DNA from: Neofusicoccum parvum
Taxonomy: Eukaryota; Ascomycota; Dothideomycetes; Botryosphaeriales; Botryosphaeriaceae
Direction of reading: 5' to 3'
Assembly: GCA_020912385.1 (NCBI GenBank)
Contig: CP087219.1
Span: 1,302,001-1,366,000, forward strand
DNA: 64,000 nucleotides
In this document: piece after piece, positions 32,265-43,414 of the stretch
Numbering within the stretch: the first letter of the stretch is position 1
How the letters are laid out: the number at the start of each line of letters is the position of its first letter
The notes under the pieces: model-generated
Told to the model about the DNA's origin: nothing
What the model saw: the letters and a program-made list of their open reading frames with translations, nothing else
The model's database searches: none
Translations under genes and position numbers: made by a program

Positions 32265-33750
32265 AACCAGGGTTTATCACTCCTGGTGCTTGTTTTGGGA
32301 ATTCGAAAGCGCGGTAGTCCTGTTAAGGGGGCCGGAACGGCTCGAATCCGAGGCTGAGTGTTGACAGGCGAGGCCTCCTCGACTCTTCCTCGTGGAGAGG
32401 AAGAACCACAGAGAGCGTCCTATGCGGCAGCTGAAGGTGTGGGAGATCCGGGGGGGAGGTTTGATTTAGCGAAAAAATCAAACGCTCGAGTTCAGCAGGC
32501 GACTTCAGCAGCAGGTGGAGGAAGGTTGTTGAGGGTGTCCTTGTTCTTGGGTCGAGCGACAATTTGAAGAGCGACACAGGGAGTGGCCGTCCGGGCCGTT
32601 TTGTAGGAGTTGCCTTTGGAGAAGACCAAAGGCGAGTCGATGCTACTGGAGCTCCAGGACGTCTGTGGGCGGCAGGGAAGTGTCAGCGCGGTGTCGCGGT
32701 GAGCGATCGAGGGAAGTGGCGGAGGGCAGGGCAGGGCACGCCGGGCGCAGACGGGCGGGTATTTTGGTTACGCACCACAGTGAGTCACTCTGACGAGGCT
32801 GGAAGGCGGCGAATCGCGGGTGCAATTGAAGCGGGCAGATGCAGCGACGCAGATGCCGGGGTGCTGCACGCGTAAAAGGAGGTGTTGAGGTGGATGTGGG
32901 GAGGATGAGGTCGCGATCGAGGGGCGTTGTGAATTTTGAGTCGGGTGTGCTCAAGCTGCGCCCGCGTGCCTGACCCGGCCGGTGACGACAGGCGAGCGCT
33001 GCAGCCCAGAACCTGCAGCGCGCTAGAGAAAAATAACGCATCCCAGTTCCCGGCTTTGCATGCCCCATGAGTAAGCACGCGCGTCTGCCAATGATGCCCG
33101 TCGGCACTTCGCCCAGCAGTCCCGCCATGGCGCGGAGATCGGGCACGCCGTAGGGCTGCCATCACCCAAGACGCCCCAGATTTCGCCCCTTGAGGAGATG
33201 AGCCCTATATTGTTAGCAGCATCAACCGCTTGGCATCTCTTGCACTCGAGTTCGCGAAGAACAGCCGCCATTCTGCACCTCACAGCTGGCACTCACGAGT
33301 CCGAAAAAGCAAATCACATCGGTGCGATTGTAAAAGAGTGTCCGCTTATTTCCCGCGCCCGCTGCCGCCTCCTGCATGGCGGACTGCTCGTATAAATAGA
33401 CCCTGCAATTATAGACATGCTTTCGCCTGCCACCGCACACGTGGCTGTGCAGCTCCGTATCGAGTCGGCCTCGATCGAGCGGCGTGTCCGGAGCCCTTTT
33501 TGACGCCTTCTTCGTCGCGGCCATCTTATAACGGCGAGCGAGGAGCCTGTTGTCCTGATAGTCGAACAAGATGCTGTAGCACCCTGGGTCTCGGCCTAAA
33601 AGCGAAGCCGGATGCTCCGTGACGCTCTGAAGCCTCCATCCTGATGGGGAAGCTCCCCGGTTGGTGGGTCAGAGAAGTCCGGATGGATACTTCTACGCTC
33701 GTGACATTTCACGTTCCAATGCATCTTTTCGTGGTCATCATGTCGGCCAT
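32265..33750. other. 1.5 kb between ODC and the methyltransferase; no firm gene
   Basis: This contains the ODC promoter and leader. A consensus TATAAATA on the plus strand (33391-33398) is followed by a 28-codon frame starting at 33418 (MLSPATAHVAVQLRIESAS...). A minus-strand frame (33222-33537) is open but motif-free. I do not call any of these genes. Confidence 0.4.
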
Positions 33751-34901
33751 TCAGTCTTGCCAGAAGTGAACGACCGAGGGGTCGGCGGCCGTGTGTGGAG
33801 AGTTAGATGAGGAAGGACGCGAACGGGAATGATAAATATAAATGTCGATCTTGCTGGCCGAGTCGTAGTCCGAGTCGTCGCGAGGAATAGGTTGGGAAGT
33901 GGTGCTGGCTTTGACGAAGTCCCCCTTCTTCATCAGATCGAAGAAGATGGATTCACTCTCGTGTCGAACTTTCATGGCAAGTACAATGATTGCCTTCGGG
34001 GATCGCTTGGTTAAAGCCTTGAGCGTGTTGACGAGTGCCGGGCTGCTGTCGGGATTGTACGTGCAGTCCGAGATGATGATCATGTCGTGCTGCCTCTCGC
34101 GGACGACTTTGGGCAAGGGTTCATCCCAGTCCAGTGGAACAAACCTCGCTCGAGAAGACATGGCCGGATTCATGCAGGCGATGTTTTTCTGGGCAATTTC
34201 TCGCGCTTCCGGCAGATCGGTGAGGGTAACCTCGCAGTCGGGAACAATCTGGGCCAGGCTGATCCCGACAATGCCACACCCTGTGCCTAGCTCGAGCACG
34301 TGGAGCTTCTTGTATGCGGCAGAGCTCAGGGTGGCATCGAGGAGAGGCAGACTATCATACTGCATAGCAATTGTCCGGTCGAAGAAGGCGGCAAGACCAA
34401 CCCCAGCGTCCCTTGCACGGGTTAGCAGAAAAACGAAGAGAAAAGCCGCAGAGCCGGGCGGTAAACGAACCAGATGTGGCGTGCAATGCTGTCGCCTGTC
34501 TCCTCCCAGATGCTCAGGGTGCGGTTACTCAAAGGCGTAAAGCGTCTTTCAACCTTCTTCTCGGCTTCCAGAATACCGGCCGGGAGGTCTAGTGGAGAGC
34601 TCCATGCTGAGATTAGACGGTCAGAAATCTGCGAGCTCTTGGGCCCGACGTGCAAGACCACGGGCCAGTCCAGGTCGCAGTGGCGCAGATCGAACGTCAC
34701 AGGGAGGGCGCGCATGCCAGCAGTCCACTTGAGGTTCTTGCGCAGGAAGATATCGCCATTGTACTCAGGCGAGCGCACGGCAGCGGTTAGTGCGACATCA
34801 GCGGCCAGGAAGTCTTCGCCGAGGTCCGAAGTGACGGTGACCAGAGCGCTGAGGGTCTCGCCATCGGTCTTGGGAACCTTCAAGAAACGGATGTATCTCA
34901 T
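33751..34901 (-). CDS. METTL21-type (family 16) protein methyltransferase
   Basis: S-adenosylmethionine-dependent seven-beta-strand methyltransferase of the METTL21/family-16 type, whose known members methylate lysines of elongation factors and chaperones. Exons 34901-34471 and 34411-33751 (59-nt intron) give 363 aa. An N-terminal fungal domain (MRYIRFLKVPK; VTSDLGEDFLAADVALTAAV) precedes RHIWDAGVGLA at the junction. Then come motif I VLELGTGCGIVGISLAQ, post-I TLTDLPEA, and the D-x-x-Y motif in ISDCTYNPDSSPALV, followed by KVRHESESIFFDLM. All the catalytic landmarks are present. The donor is GTTCGT rather than GTAAGT, but the junction restores HIWDAG. The substrate is unknown; yeast and fission-yeast relatives include Efm-type enzymes and Rrg1. 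Confidence 0.9.
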
Positions 34902-35678
34902 GGCGACGGGTGGAGTGAGAGGGTGTGGCAGGGGCGCAGCACGGCGGGGACGCAAACGTTATGAAGTCCTGGCCGGAACCGCAGTCTGGACGGGTCAGCG
35001 CCTGGCTTCTTGCAGTGGCGCACAAAACAGCACCAGCCGGCAGCGAGTTGCGAGGTGTGAAAGCGGATAAAGATCGGTCCAGGCCTTTCGCTATCTCGCC
35101 GTGAACGCAGGCTAGTGCGGCCCCAGACCCCGACTAGGCAACCTATTCGTGGCCGCCCGCCGCCGCATGACAGGCCGGGCGACCGCCAGCGCCAGTGCCG
35201 GCAGCGCCAGTGCGGAGGTGCAGGCAGCGCGGGACGTAGGAGGCGTGCGACATGTGCCAGCGCGCTCCCGCAGCCGTGCCGTGCCTCTGCGCGCCCCAGG
35301 ACCGACCACCTCAACAGCTGCTTGGCCCCCGCTGGACCCTGCGGCCGAACACCTGTGCCCGCCGCGCCGACTGATGTTCCGGGCGCTAGCGCGCTGCGCT
35401 GCTCCGCCGTCCAAGCTCCGTCTCGGTCTGACGTCGCCCAACCTTCAGTCGCCCGTCAGCCTCACGTCCCCGCTGCTGAGCAGCGCCGCAGATGTCGACC
35501 GCCTTTTGTGCCCAGCAGCCCGATAAATAGTCCCCGCGCCGCGCTGCCCACCGCCCGCGCGTGAAGGATCTCGCGCGACCCGAGGCGCCCGCCTCGTCCA
35601 TGTGGCCTCGCTGACCCACTTCTCTCGGCCCAACACCCTCGTCCAACCGCCGCGCTCTCCTCACCCGCTCCCCTCGCC
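34902..35678. promoter_or_regulatory. divergent promoter region, methyltransferase / acidic unknown gene
   Basis: 777 bp between divergent ATGs, GC-rich and pyrimidine-rich near 35678. Antisense-looking frames inside it show no motifs. Confidence 0.35.
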
Positions 35679-37114
35679 ATGTATCGCAACCGCAATGACC
35701 CGCGCCTCAGGCGGACCCTGGACGAGCTCTCGCACAACATCGAGACGGCCAACGAGGCTGCCCAGGAGGGCATCTATGCCTTTTCGCACAACTACGTCCA
35801 CCCTTGCTTCGCCTCCGTGAGCCACTGCTTCGAGGCCTGCGCTGCGCCCTGCTTTGGCAGTCGCGAGGACCGCCTGTTGCGCCGGCGCAGAGGCCGGGGC
35901 CGCGCCCGCGCCGAGCACTATTTTGACTTCTACGACGACTGGGAAGAGGAGGAAAACGACGACCCGTTCGGCTGGGGGAACAGCGAGTTCGATCGGCTCT
36001 TGGCTGGCCAGGGCACCTCCACTCAGCCCGGTCGCCAGCGCGCCATGAGTTATGGCGCACGCCGCGGCGACACGCGGTATCCCGCCGGCCGCCGAAAGAG
36101 TGCTGTTCCACCACACGACGGGGGCCCGGATCCTACAATCATACCCACCAGCTCTTATTTTGGCTTTTTGGGAAGGCTGCCGTGGAAGATTGGCGGCAAG
36201 GGACTGCGCTACAAGCCGTCTGCGGCTGATCTTCAAGAGCACCCCGGGGGAACGCGGAGATCGCTGGAAGAGCAGGAACCATTGATCGAGGAGGCTGAGG
36301 AGTACCCCGCATATTTTGCCCACCGGAGGCAGAGAAGTGGAACGACTGAGTCAGGCGTGACATCCGACTCGTTAAGTTCTAGAGGGGACATCCTGCCTAG
36401 CGAAGACGAACTGGAGGACGCCGTGCCCTTGGATGACGAGTTCGCAGTGGTTCTCGAGCGCCGCAACACCGGCACTTTTTTTGACGACAACAGCAGCGGC
36501 AAGACCCCATATTCGAAACGTCCTCGCGGATCTCGCATGTCTACCAGAACAGCGTCTTCCAAGAGCACTCGGGAGTCAAGAAGGCGATCGGGAGTCGCCT
36601 CTCCGATGGACAAACGCTCCGAAGCTGGAATCCAGGAGGTTCCCACCCTGTCCGAACTAAAGTTTGAAGAAGCACAAGTGCAGAAGGAAGAGGAGGGTGA
36701 TGTCGAAAGAAAGCGAGGAGCTGCTCGGACGCTGGCTGCAAGACGTGGTCTGAAGGTGGATGAGCATATGGTCTGTTCCCGTGCCGCCTAGCAGCAAACC
36801 GAGGCCGCCAATGCTAACACTTAACCACTTCGCAGTCTATATCTTCTGAGGACAAGACTCCCATCGGATCGCCGAAGCAAAAGGCAGCCATAGTGGAGAT
36901 TAGAAGTGCCCCCGGCTCACCGCCACGAAGTCCGAAGTCCGCTGGAGGCACCGTTCCGTTCCCAACTTTCGATAGTCAGCCGACGTCTCTCGCAACCTCG
37001 CCCACAATGCTTCACCATGGGCCAGGCGCCCCAACACCAATCCGGCCTACCAAAGAAGAGAACGAAGGGTTTGTTCCGGCGAAACTTCCGAACTTTGCGT
37101 CCAGGCCTGACTGA
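35679..37114 (+). CDS. uncharacterised acidic protein with a Cys-rich N-terminal motif
   Basis: Exons 35679-36770 and 36836-37114 (65-nt intron, GTCTGT..CGCAG) give 456 aa. No named family recognised. The N-terminus has a helix (RTLDELSHNIETANEAAQEG), then a compact motif IYAFSHNYVHPCFASVSHC followed by FEACAAPCFGSREDRLL and a basic run RRRRGRGRARAEH leading into FDFYDDWEEEE. The four clustered cysteines next to arginines look like a membrane-anchoring (palmitoylation) or metal-binding element; this is inference. A second ordered-looking patch is SSYFGFLGRLPWKIGGKGLRYKPSAADLQEHPG. The rest, including exon 2 (SAPGSPPRSPKSAGG, FVPAKLPNF), is Ser/Pro-rich, charged and probably disordered, with many proline-directed phosphosites. 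It reads as a regulatory or scaffold protein rather than an enzyme. Confidence 0.75.
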
Positions 37115-38102
37115 AATCTCTCTCGTAGTCACAGCGTTGACTATGTGCTCTGGTGATCCAGCGAAATCTCCTAGGATTTCTCCTTTACGAAGCAGCCATA
37201 CGGGCTCGCTAGCCACTAAGATACCCGATACCCCGAAGACCATGCGCGTATGGAGTGTAATTGCCTTCTAGTTCGTAATGTTTTTGCCTTTTCTTCTTTC
37301 TTTGTGCGAATCGCAAGGAAGCGAGCGAGTCTTGGGATTTTCGCGCTTACGGCTTGCATCATCGACAGCTCACATCTAGAGACAGGCGTTATAGCGTCGC
37401 ATCTGTCGAGTCGCTCAATTTCCTTCGGCATCATATTTCCTATCTTTTTCTCGCAGATTGGTGTACCGAGATGGGAGTTTCGACTACGGCGTTGGGCACG
37501 GAATGGAAAGGGTTTTCTCTCTCTTCTCTTTCAACTGTCTTCCTTTCTTTGCAGCGGCAAAATAGACCGGCATTTTTCTGCAAACACAGCTTCGCGAAGA
37601 TAGAGATTCGAGGGGGGTTTTTTTTTTTTTGGCTCGTTCGACAGAATCATGAAGACAAAATTGCTTCAGCATACCCTTGACTTGGCGTCCTGTTGCATAT
37701 ACTGTGTGATGATCCAACCATTTTCTGCAGGGTCCTTGGTCGTGAACCCTGATTCACCAATAAAGTTTCGTGAAGACCCTTTCCCCCCACGTGTTGTTGC
37801 ATAGCTGCTACACGGCCCGCGCATGCTCTGTTTCAGTGGAAAGGCTTGTTGCAGTCCATCACCAAGGCCTGGAAGTTACAGAAACGCTAGCATCCTCCCA
37901 ATCGACATGGATTCTTCTTGAACATGGTCGGTCTGCAGAATGATGCGGCACATGCGGAGTGTCAAGGCTTCCACTCCCTGATGAAGCTTTCTGCCAATTG
38001 GTAGCTCCGACGGGCTGAAAACATGCCAGGACCGCTTCCTCTTTGCTTCTCATCACTGTACTTATCCCTATCTTGCTTTTTTGGACACCATCAACACCAT
38101 AC
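37115..38102. other. intergenic region before the tRNA gene
   Basis: Includes the 3' flank of the preceding gene and a T13 tract (37617-37629). No credible coding sequence. Confidence 0.45.
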
Positions 38103-38206
38103 GGTTGTATAGTGTAGTGGCTAGCACTCGGGATTCTGACGTAGAGCGGCAGCAAGGCAGCTCAGGGTGAATTCCCGCAACCCCGGTTCGATCCCGGGTA
38201 CGACCT
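38103..38206 (+). tRNA. tRNA-Gln (anticodon CTG) with a 32-nt intron
   Basis: Acceptor stem 38103-38109 (GGTTGTA) pairs with 38199-38205 (TACGACC; one G-T pair). The D arm is 38112-38127 with GTGT/GCAC. Anticodon stem CGGGA/TCCCG encloses the loop TTCTGAT with anticodon CTG at 38136-38138. The T arm CCCGG-TTCGATC-CCGGG is perfect and gives the pol III B box; the A box is TAGTGTAGTGG. An intron (38140-38171) sits one base 3' of the anticodon, the canonical position. The mature length is 72 nt. TTTT at 38211-38214 fits a pol III terminator. Confidence 0.93.
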
Positions 38207-39359
38207 CATGTTTTGCCTCCTGGACATCTGGCTGCGCAGCGGGGTGCTGCAGTTTGCGGTGCAGCCAGCGGACAGGCGAGCAGTTTGCATGCTTGGGCGG
38301 GACGGGCAGAAAGGTGGTGGGAAAGGGACGGTGGAGATGCAGCCCTCACGGGGGAACGCGCCCTTTTTTTTTTTTAACTGCTGGATGAGCGGCAGAGTGT
38401 TAGCATTGCCGCCTGCTGTGAGCCCTGCCGGGCTGGAAAGGAAGGGCAGAGGTCTGTGTGTGGGGCGGCGGAGGAAATTTTCGGGGGATCCGCCTCGGGC
38501 CGAAATGCTGGATGCGGACGGAACCTCGCCGAGCAACGACATCGGACGAACCGCCATGCGCCAGGTACGTGTACGCAGTGCAGAGACCTGTCTGGCGGGC
38601 GCCGACGGAAAGCCAAAGTCTGCCTGGCTTGGCCCGGCCGTGAGTCGTGTGGGATATCTGCCGACTGTGCTGCCGTTTCCCCCTGACCATGCCGGCCGCT
38701 TGCGTTCTGGGGACCTCCGGTGTCACTGCTTGCTGGTGAGACTGGGCAGCATCATGAAGCTGATCGTCTTCTTTCTACTCATGCAAAGGCGACATCAACC
38801 AAGCATTGGCTGAGGCGCTCTGCATACAGTTCTGACACCGCCCGTCCAGAGGCATTTGGCACCGATGATTATGTGGGAAGGCTCCGTGCCTGAGAACAAT
38901 GCATGCCGAAGCCAGGAGGCCTCAACACTTTGCTGTTCGTGTCAGCTGGAGACGCTGTCATCCACTGCCCAGGATCGTAGGCAGGCAACAGCCTCCACAA
39001 GCAGTCTGTCGAACGCCCCCACATGCACGACGGGCTGCAATGCGGGGAGGCGTTGCGCATGTGGCGGTGGGGAGGCACGGAAAAGAGGCGCTGAGGGAGC
39101 GTGCCCCCGCCCTAGGAAGCCGCGGAAGCAGGGGTTGTTTACTTGTCCTGCTGATGAGGCGGACTGCGCGCAGGCTTGGCTTTCATGTAGGTACGGAATC
39201 CCGCCACGGATGAACCTTACAGGCGCCAATTAACCGCAGTCCTGCACGACTCAACAAGCTTACAGCAGTGCCGCCCTGGAGCACCGAGGGGCCTGGCGCC
39301 GCCTTTTAACGGCCGGCTCTACCCTTCAATCCAACGTCACTTGTTTCGTTCCGTGAAAC
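38207..39359. other. intergenic region, no gene recognised
   Basis: Contains a T12 tract near 38365 and motif-free frames on both strands (for example 38208-38813 plus). The final ~100 bp would be the promoter of the sulfatase. Confidence 0.45.
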
Positions 39360-41424
39360 ATGTTCCTCACGCCCTCTCTGCTGGCCGTCGCCGTCTCGTC
39401 GCTGCTGTGGCGCCATGGCCGCTCCGCAGATGTGTCGCAGCCAGCATCGCCCCGCAGGCCGAACATCGTGTTCATAATGGCCGATGACCAGGACAAGCGT
39501 ATGGACTCTCTCGACTACCAGCCGCTGCTCGACAAGAACATAAGGCGCCATGGCACCGAGTTCCGCGCCCATTACTGCACGGTTGCGCAGTGCTGCCCGT
39601 CGCGAGCGAGCCTGTGGACCGGCAAGGCTGCACACAACACCAACGTAACGGACACCAGACCGCCGTATGGGTAAGATCGCACCGGACATTCCCAACGGAC
39701 ACGGGGCAATGTGCTTACGCAACTAAAGCGGATGGCCCAAGTTCGTCCAAGAAGGGCACAACGAGAACTACCTGCCGATCTGGCTTCAGGACGCTGGCTA
39801 CAGCACATACTACATCGGCAAGATGATGAATGGGCTCAGCACTTCCAACTACAACAACCCGTACCCCGCCGGGTGGAACGGGACCGACTGTACGAAGCCC
39901 GCGCCGCCACGAGCAGCCCAGCTGACCGCCCGGCAGTCCTCATCACCCCCAACCTCTACCAGTACTTCAACGCCAGCTTCCAGCGAAACCAGGAACCCCC
40001 GCGCTACCACCCCGACGACTACTCCACCGACCTCGTCACGCAGAGCGCGCTCGCCTACCTCGACGCCGCCACGGCCGGCGGCGCCAGCGGCGGCGCCCAG
40101 CCCTTCTTCATGGCCATCTCGCCCATCGGGCCGCACTCGTCCGCCGTGATCCTGCCCGACCGACCCATTTTCAGCCTGCCCGTCGCCGCGCCGCGGCACC
40201 AGGGCCTCTTCCGCAACGCCAGCGTGCCGCGCACGCCCGGCTTCAACCCTTCCAGCCAGCCAGGCCACGCGTCGTGGGTCGCGGGCCTGCCGGTGCTGAA
40301 CGGCAGCGAGGTCGCGTACGGCGACGAGTTCTACCGCCGCCGGCTCGAGGCGCTGCAGGCGGTCGACGAGCTGGTCGACGCGGTCGTGACCAAGCTGGAC
40401 GCCTTGGGCGTGCTGGACGACACGTACGTCTTCTACACGTCCGACAACGGCTTCCACATCGGCCAGCACCGCCTCCCGCCGGGGAAGTCGTGCGGGTTCG
40501 AGGAGGACATCCTCGTGCCTATGTTTGTGCGCGGGCCGGGCGTGGCGAAGAACGCGACGGTGGATTTCCCGACTACGCACACCGATATCGCGCCGACCAT
40601 CTTCGAGCTCGCCGGCATAGGGTTGAGGGGGGATTTCGATGGCGTGCCGATGCCGGTGAGGGAGGACGATCTGGTGCAGGCGGGAAGTGAGGTCAAGGGC
40701 GGGAACAGGGGGAGGTATGAGCATGTGACGGTGGAGTTTTGGGGAGAAGGGCAAGGGGAGGGGACTTTTTCTGGACGTGAGCTCTGCCTTTCCCTTCTTT
40801 CCCTTATGCGACTTCTCTTTTCTCGCGTTCTTGTTCTCTTCAGACCAGTCCCCCGAACTGGGTGAAGCATTGTTGGTGCAAGCACTCGCAACTGACACCT
40901 TGACTCCTCGACAGCGGACTTCCCCAACAACACCTACAAGTTCCTCCGCATCGTCGGCGAATCCTACTCGCTCGCCTACTCCGTTTGGTGCACCAACGAG
41001 CATGAACTCTACGACCTGAAAGTATGTTTAGCTTTCTCAATCTTGATGTTATTTCCCTTGACCACAAACTCATTGACACATCAATCAGACCGATCCCTAC
41101 CAGCTGCGCAACCTCCTCGCCCCTGCCAACTACAACACAACCCTCCTTTCTCTCCCTTTACCCACCGTCGTCCACCGGCTCGACACTCTCCTGATGGTTC
41201 TCAAGTCTTGCGCCGGGACCAGCTGCACACAGCCGTGGCAGGTGCTGCATCCGGACCAGGATGTTCACACGCTGGCTGACGCGCTGGATGAGCGTTATGA
41301 TGGGTTCTATGCGGCGCAGAAGAGGGTTGCGTTTAGTGAGTGCGCCTTGGGATATATCAGGGGCGTGGAGGGGCCGATGCAGGTCATGAGTTGGCAGGGG
41401 GAGACCGGGGAAGGATACGTCTGA
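39360..41424 (+). CDS. secreted sulfatase (arylsulfatase-type)
   Basis: Formylglycine-dependent sulfatase that hydrolyses sulfate esters, probably outside the cell for sulfur scavenging. Exons are 39360-39670, 39729-39889, 39937-40776, 40915-41021 and 41089-41424 (introns 58, 47, 138 and 67 nt), 584 aa. A signal peptide (MFLTPSLLAVAVSSLLW..) precedes RRPNIVFIMADDQD, whose Asp pair binds Ca2+. The modified cysteine is in AQCCPSRASLWTG (C-P-S-R). Later blocks are LQDAGYSTYYIGKMMNG, FFMAISPIGPHSS, VFYTSDNGFHIGQH (Asp-Asn metal ligands) and WCTNEHELYDL. Several N-x-T/S glycosylation sites are present. The 47-nt second intron is short but contains a CTGAC branch site and restores GTDFLITPNLYQYFN. 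The 138-nt intron has alternative acceptors, so residues around SGPDFPNN are less certain. Confidence 0.92.
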
Positions 41425-42191
41425 GACTTTCGCGATGGGGGAGGGATGGTGCTGGAAGTAGATCCTGGCTCTGGCCCTGTTGTATTTGTCTACTGAGCAG
41501 GAGAACATGTCATTTCCCAATCGATCGACGAAGTGATCAAGACGCTTGAGACAGTAGCAAAGGATGAACAGATCCAGGATAACCGACCATCTCACGAGCG
41601 GCACTGCCGGCGGGGCGGCGTTAAACCTCTTTGGAGGGCAGACAGAATTGGGGACAATGCACAGATCTGACGGGTGATACCCAGTGTGAAGTAAACGTAA
41701 TAAGCCAAAATATACCAACTCGATGTGCGCGTTTGGTGGTCAAAGATGACTGTGATATTGAAACGAGATAGACAACCGTGTCTAAAATCAAGATATTTGA
41801 TATGTTGTTTGAACATTGGATGAGAGGTCACGACTAAGTTCATTATGGCTCAACTTACCTAGGCATGGAACTGGTCAGACAATGTAAGTACTCACAAATT
41901 TCACGGGTGCGCTCTGGCTTTGCCAGAATCGAGATTTTAAGCAAGTCACCAATGGTTATGCGGACAACACCCTAGTGAAGCCTCCATTGATACTGTGATC
42001 TTGCTGAAAAAGCTCCATTGATAGGCCGCAGTCGTAATTTTTGTTTGGTAATTACACCGTGGTGAACCGTGTTTTGTTGCGCCGCCCAGCCAAACGACGC
42101 TTTGTGTCCCGGGTCCCAGACTCCATTGTCTCCGTAGGCCTCGGGATTTTTGTCGATAACCCCCAAATGCTTCCCCCTCCGCCTAGGTGAT
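41425..42191. other. convergent intergenic region (sulfatase / RPL11)
   Basis: AT-rich DNA with motif-free frames; presumably two 3' UTRs and spacer. Confidence 0.45.
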
Positions 42192-42940
42192 TTACCTGAC
42201 GATACCCTCGAACCTGTTCTTGTACCACTTGATGGTCTCGTTCTGGGTGATCTTGTGGGAAGAGCCGATCTTGTTCTTGGAACGCCTGCGCTTGGCAACA
42301 CGCTCACCGGGACGGGTCCTGTAAAGCTCATCAGTCTCGCCGTTCCAAATCATGCCACCGGACTGCGACATTGCCAGCCAGCCGTCAGGGCCATGAAGTC
42401 GGGTGTACACACATGCAGCAGTAGAAGTCCATGCCGTAGATACCGATGGCCGGGTCGTACTTGATGCCGAGATCGATGTGCTCGCTGATACCGAAACCGA
42501 AGTTACCGGTCTCGGAGAAGTTGCGCTTCCTCAGCTCGTACTCCTTGACCTTCAGGCCACGCTCGAGAATCTCCTCGGCCTTGGGGCCACGGACGGTGAC
42601 GTGGACGGCGATCTTTTCGTTACGGCGGATACCGAAGGTACGGACGGTGTAGCGGGCCTTGCCTGTAGAGCGCACGATAATTAGGGCCTGGCCGGGAGCG
42701 TCGTTGCGGATGCGGGCTCAACGTACTGTAGACGGGAGTTTGACCGGACAGCTGCTCAAGCACCTTGGCGGCACGAGTGAGCCTGTCACCAGACTCTCCG
42801 ACGGAGATGTTGAGGACCAGCTTCTGGACGCGCAGCTCCCTCATGGGGTTGGCGCTCTTGTCGGACTTCTCGGCCTGCGTGAAGAAAGCATCGTCAGCTC
42901 GACGATATGTCTGGTGTCATGGCGATGGGCGGCGTACCAT
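42192..42940 (-). CDS. RPL11: ribosomal protein uL5 (60S Rpl11)
   Basis: 60S subunit protein that carries 5S rRNA into the ribosome with uL18. Exons are 42940-42938, 42874-42727, 42662-42413 and 42318-42192 (introns 63, 64 and 94 nt), 175 aa, one residue longer than yeast Rpl11. Sequence reads [80 protein letters not shown], and [16 protein letters not shown], all unmistakable. The first exon consists only of the start codon: CACAATG|GTACGC, then an intron, then GCC GAG AAG. No later in-frame Met gives the conserved AEK start except the internal NPM. It is divergent with the SmB gene, a pairing of highly expressed housekeeping genes. Confidence 0.96.
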
Positions 42941-43414
42941 TGTGACTGCGGTTGTTAGTTTTGTCGGTGGGTGTCGCGGGAGGTCGTCAGCGTCGAGGTG
43001 CAAGACGAAGACAATTTTGGTGGAGAGTGTGAGCCGGCCGCTAGCGTTCGCTTAGCCGAGCATGGGTCCGCCCGATTTTCCTCGCCGCCAAGCCTGCGAA
43101 CCGCGCGCAGAGAGCGCAACCTAGCAATTGAGCGCATGCGAACTGGATATTCTAGCTCTGCAAATTGCGACTCGCCTTGCATCGCCTAGCGGCGACAGCT
43201 CCCCAGTTTTTGAGGTCGTGCCGTCGAAAGTTCCTGCCTCAGGCACCGAGGCGTGAGCTCATTGCGCCAAGACCGTCGCGCTTTCTCGCTGCAACCTCGC
43301 GAACTTCTACAGCTCGCCGCGACAGCAACGCCCGCCGACCCCTCACCTCCACACGACAACCCGCCCACCCGCACTACCACCAGCAAAGTCGTGTTCGCAC
43401 GCGCCACACCCATC
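42941..43414. promoter_or_regulatory. divergent RPL11 / SmB promoter
   Basis: 474 bp between divergent start codons of two strongly expressed housekeeping genes. No specific factor site was identified with confidence. Confidence 0.35.
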
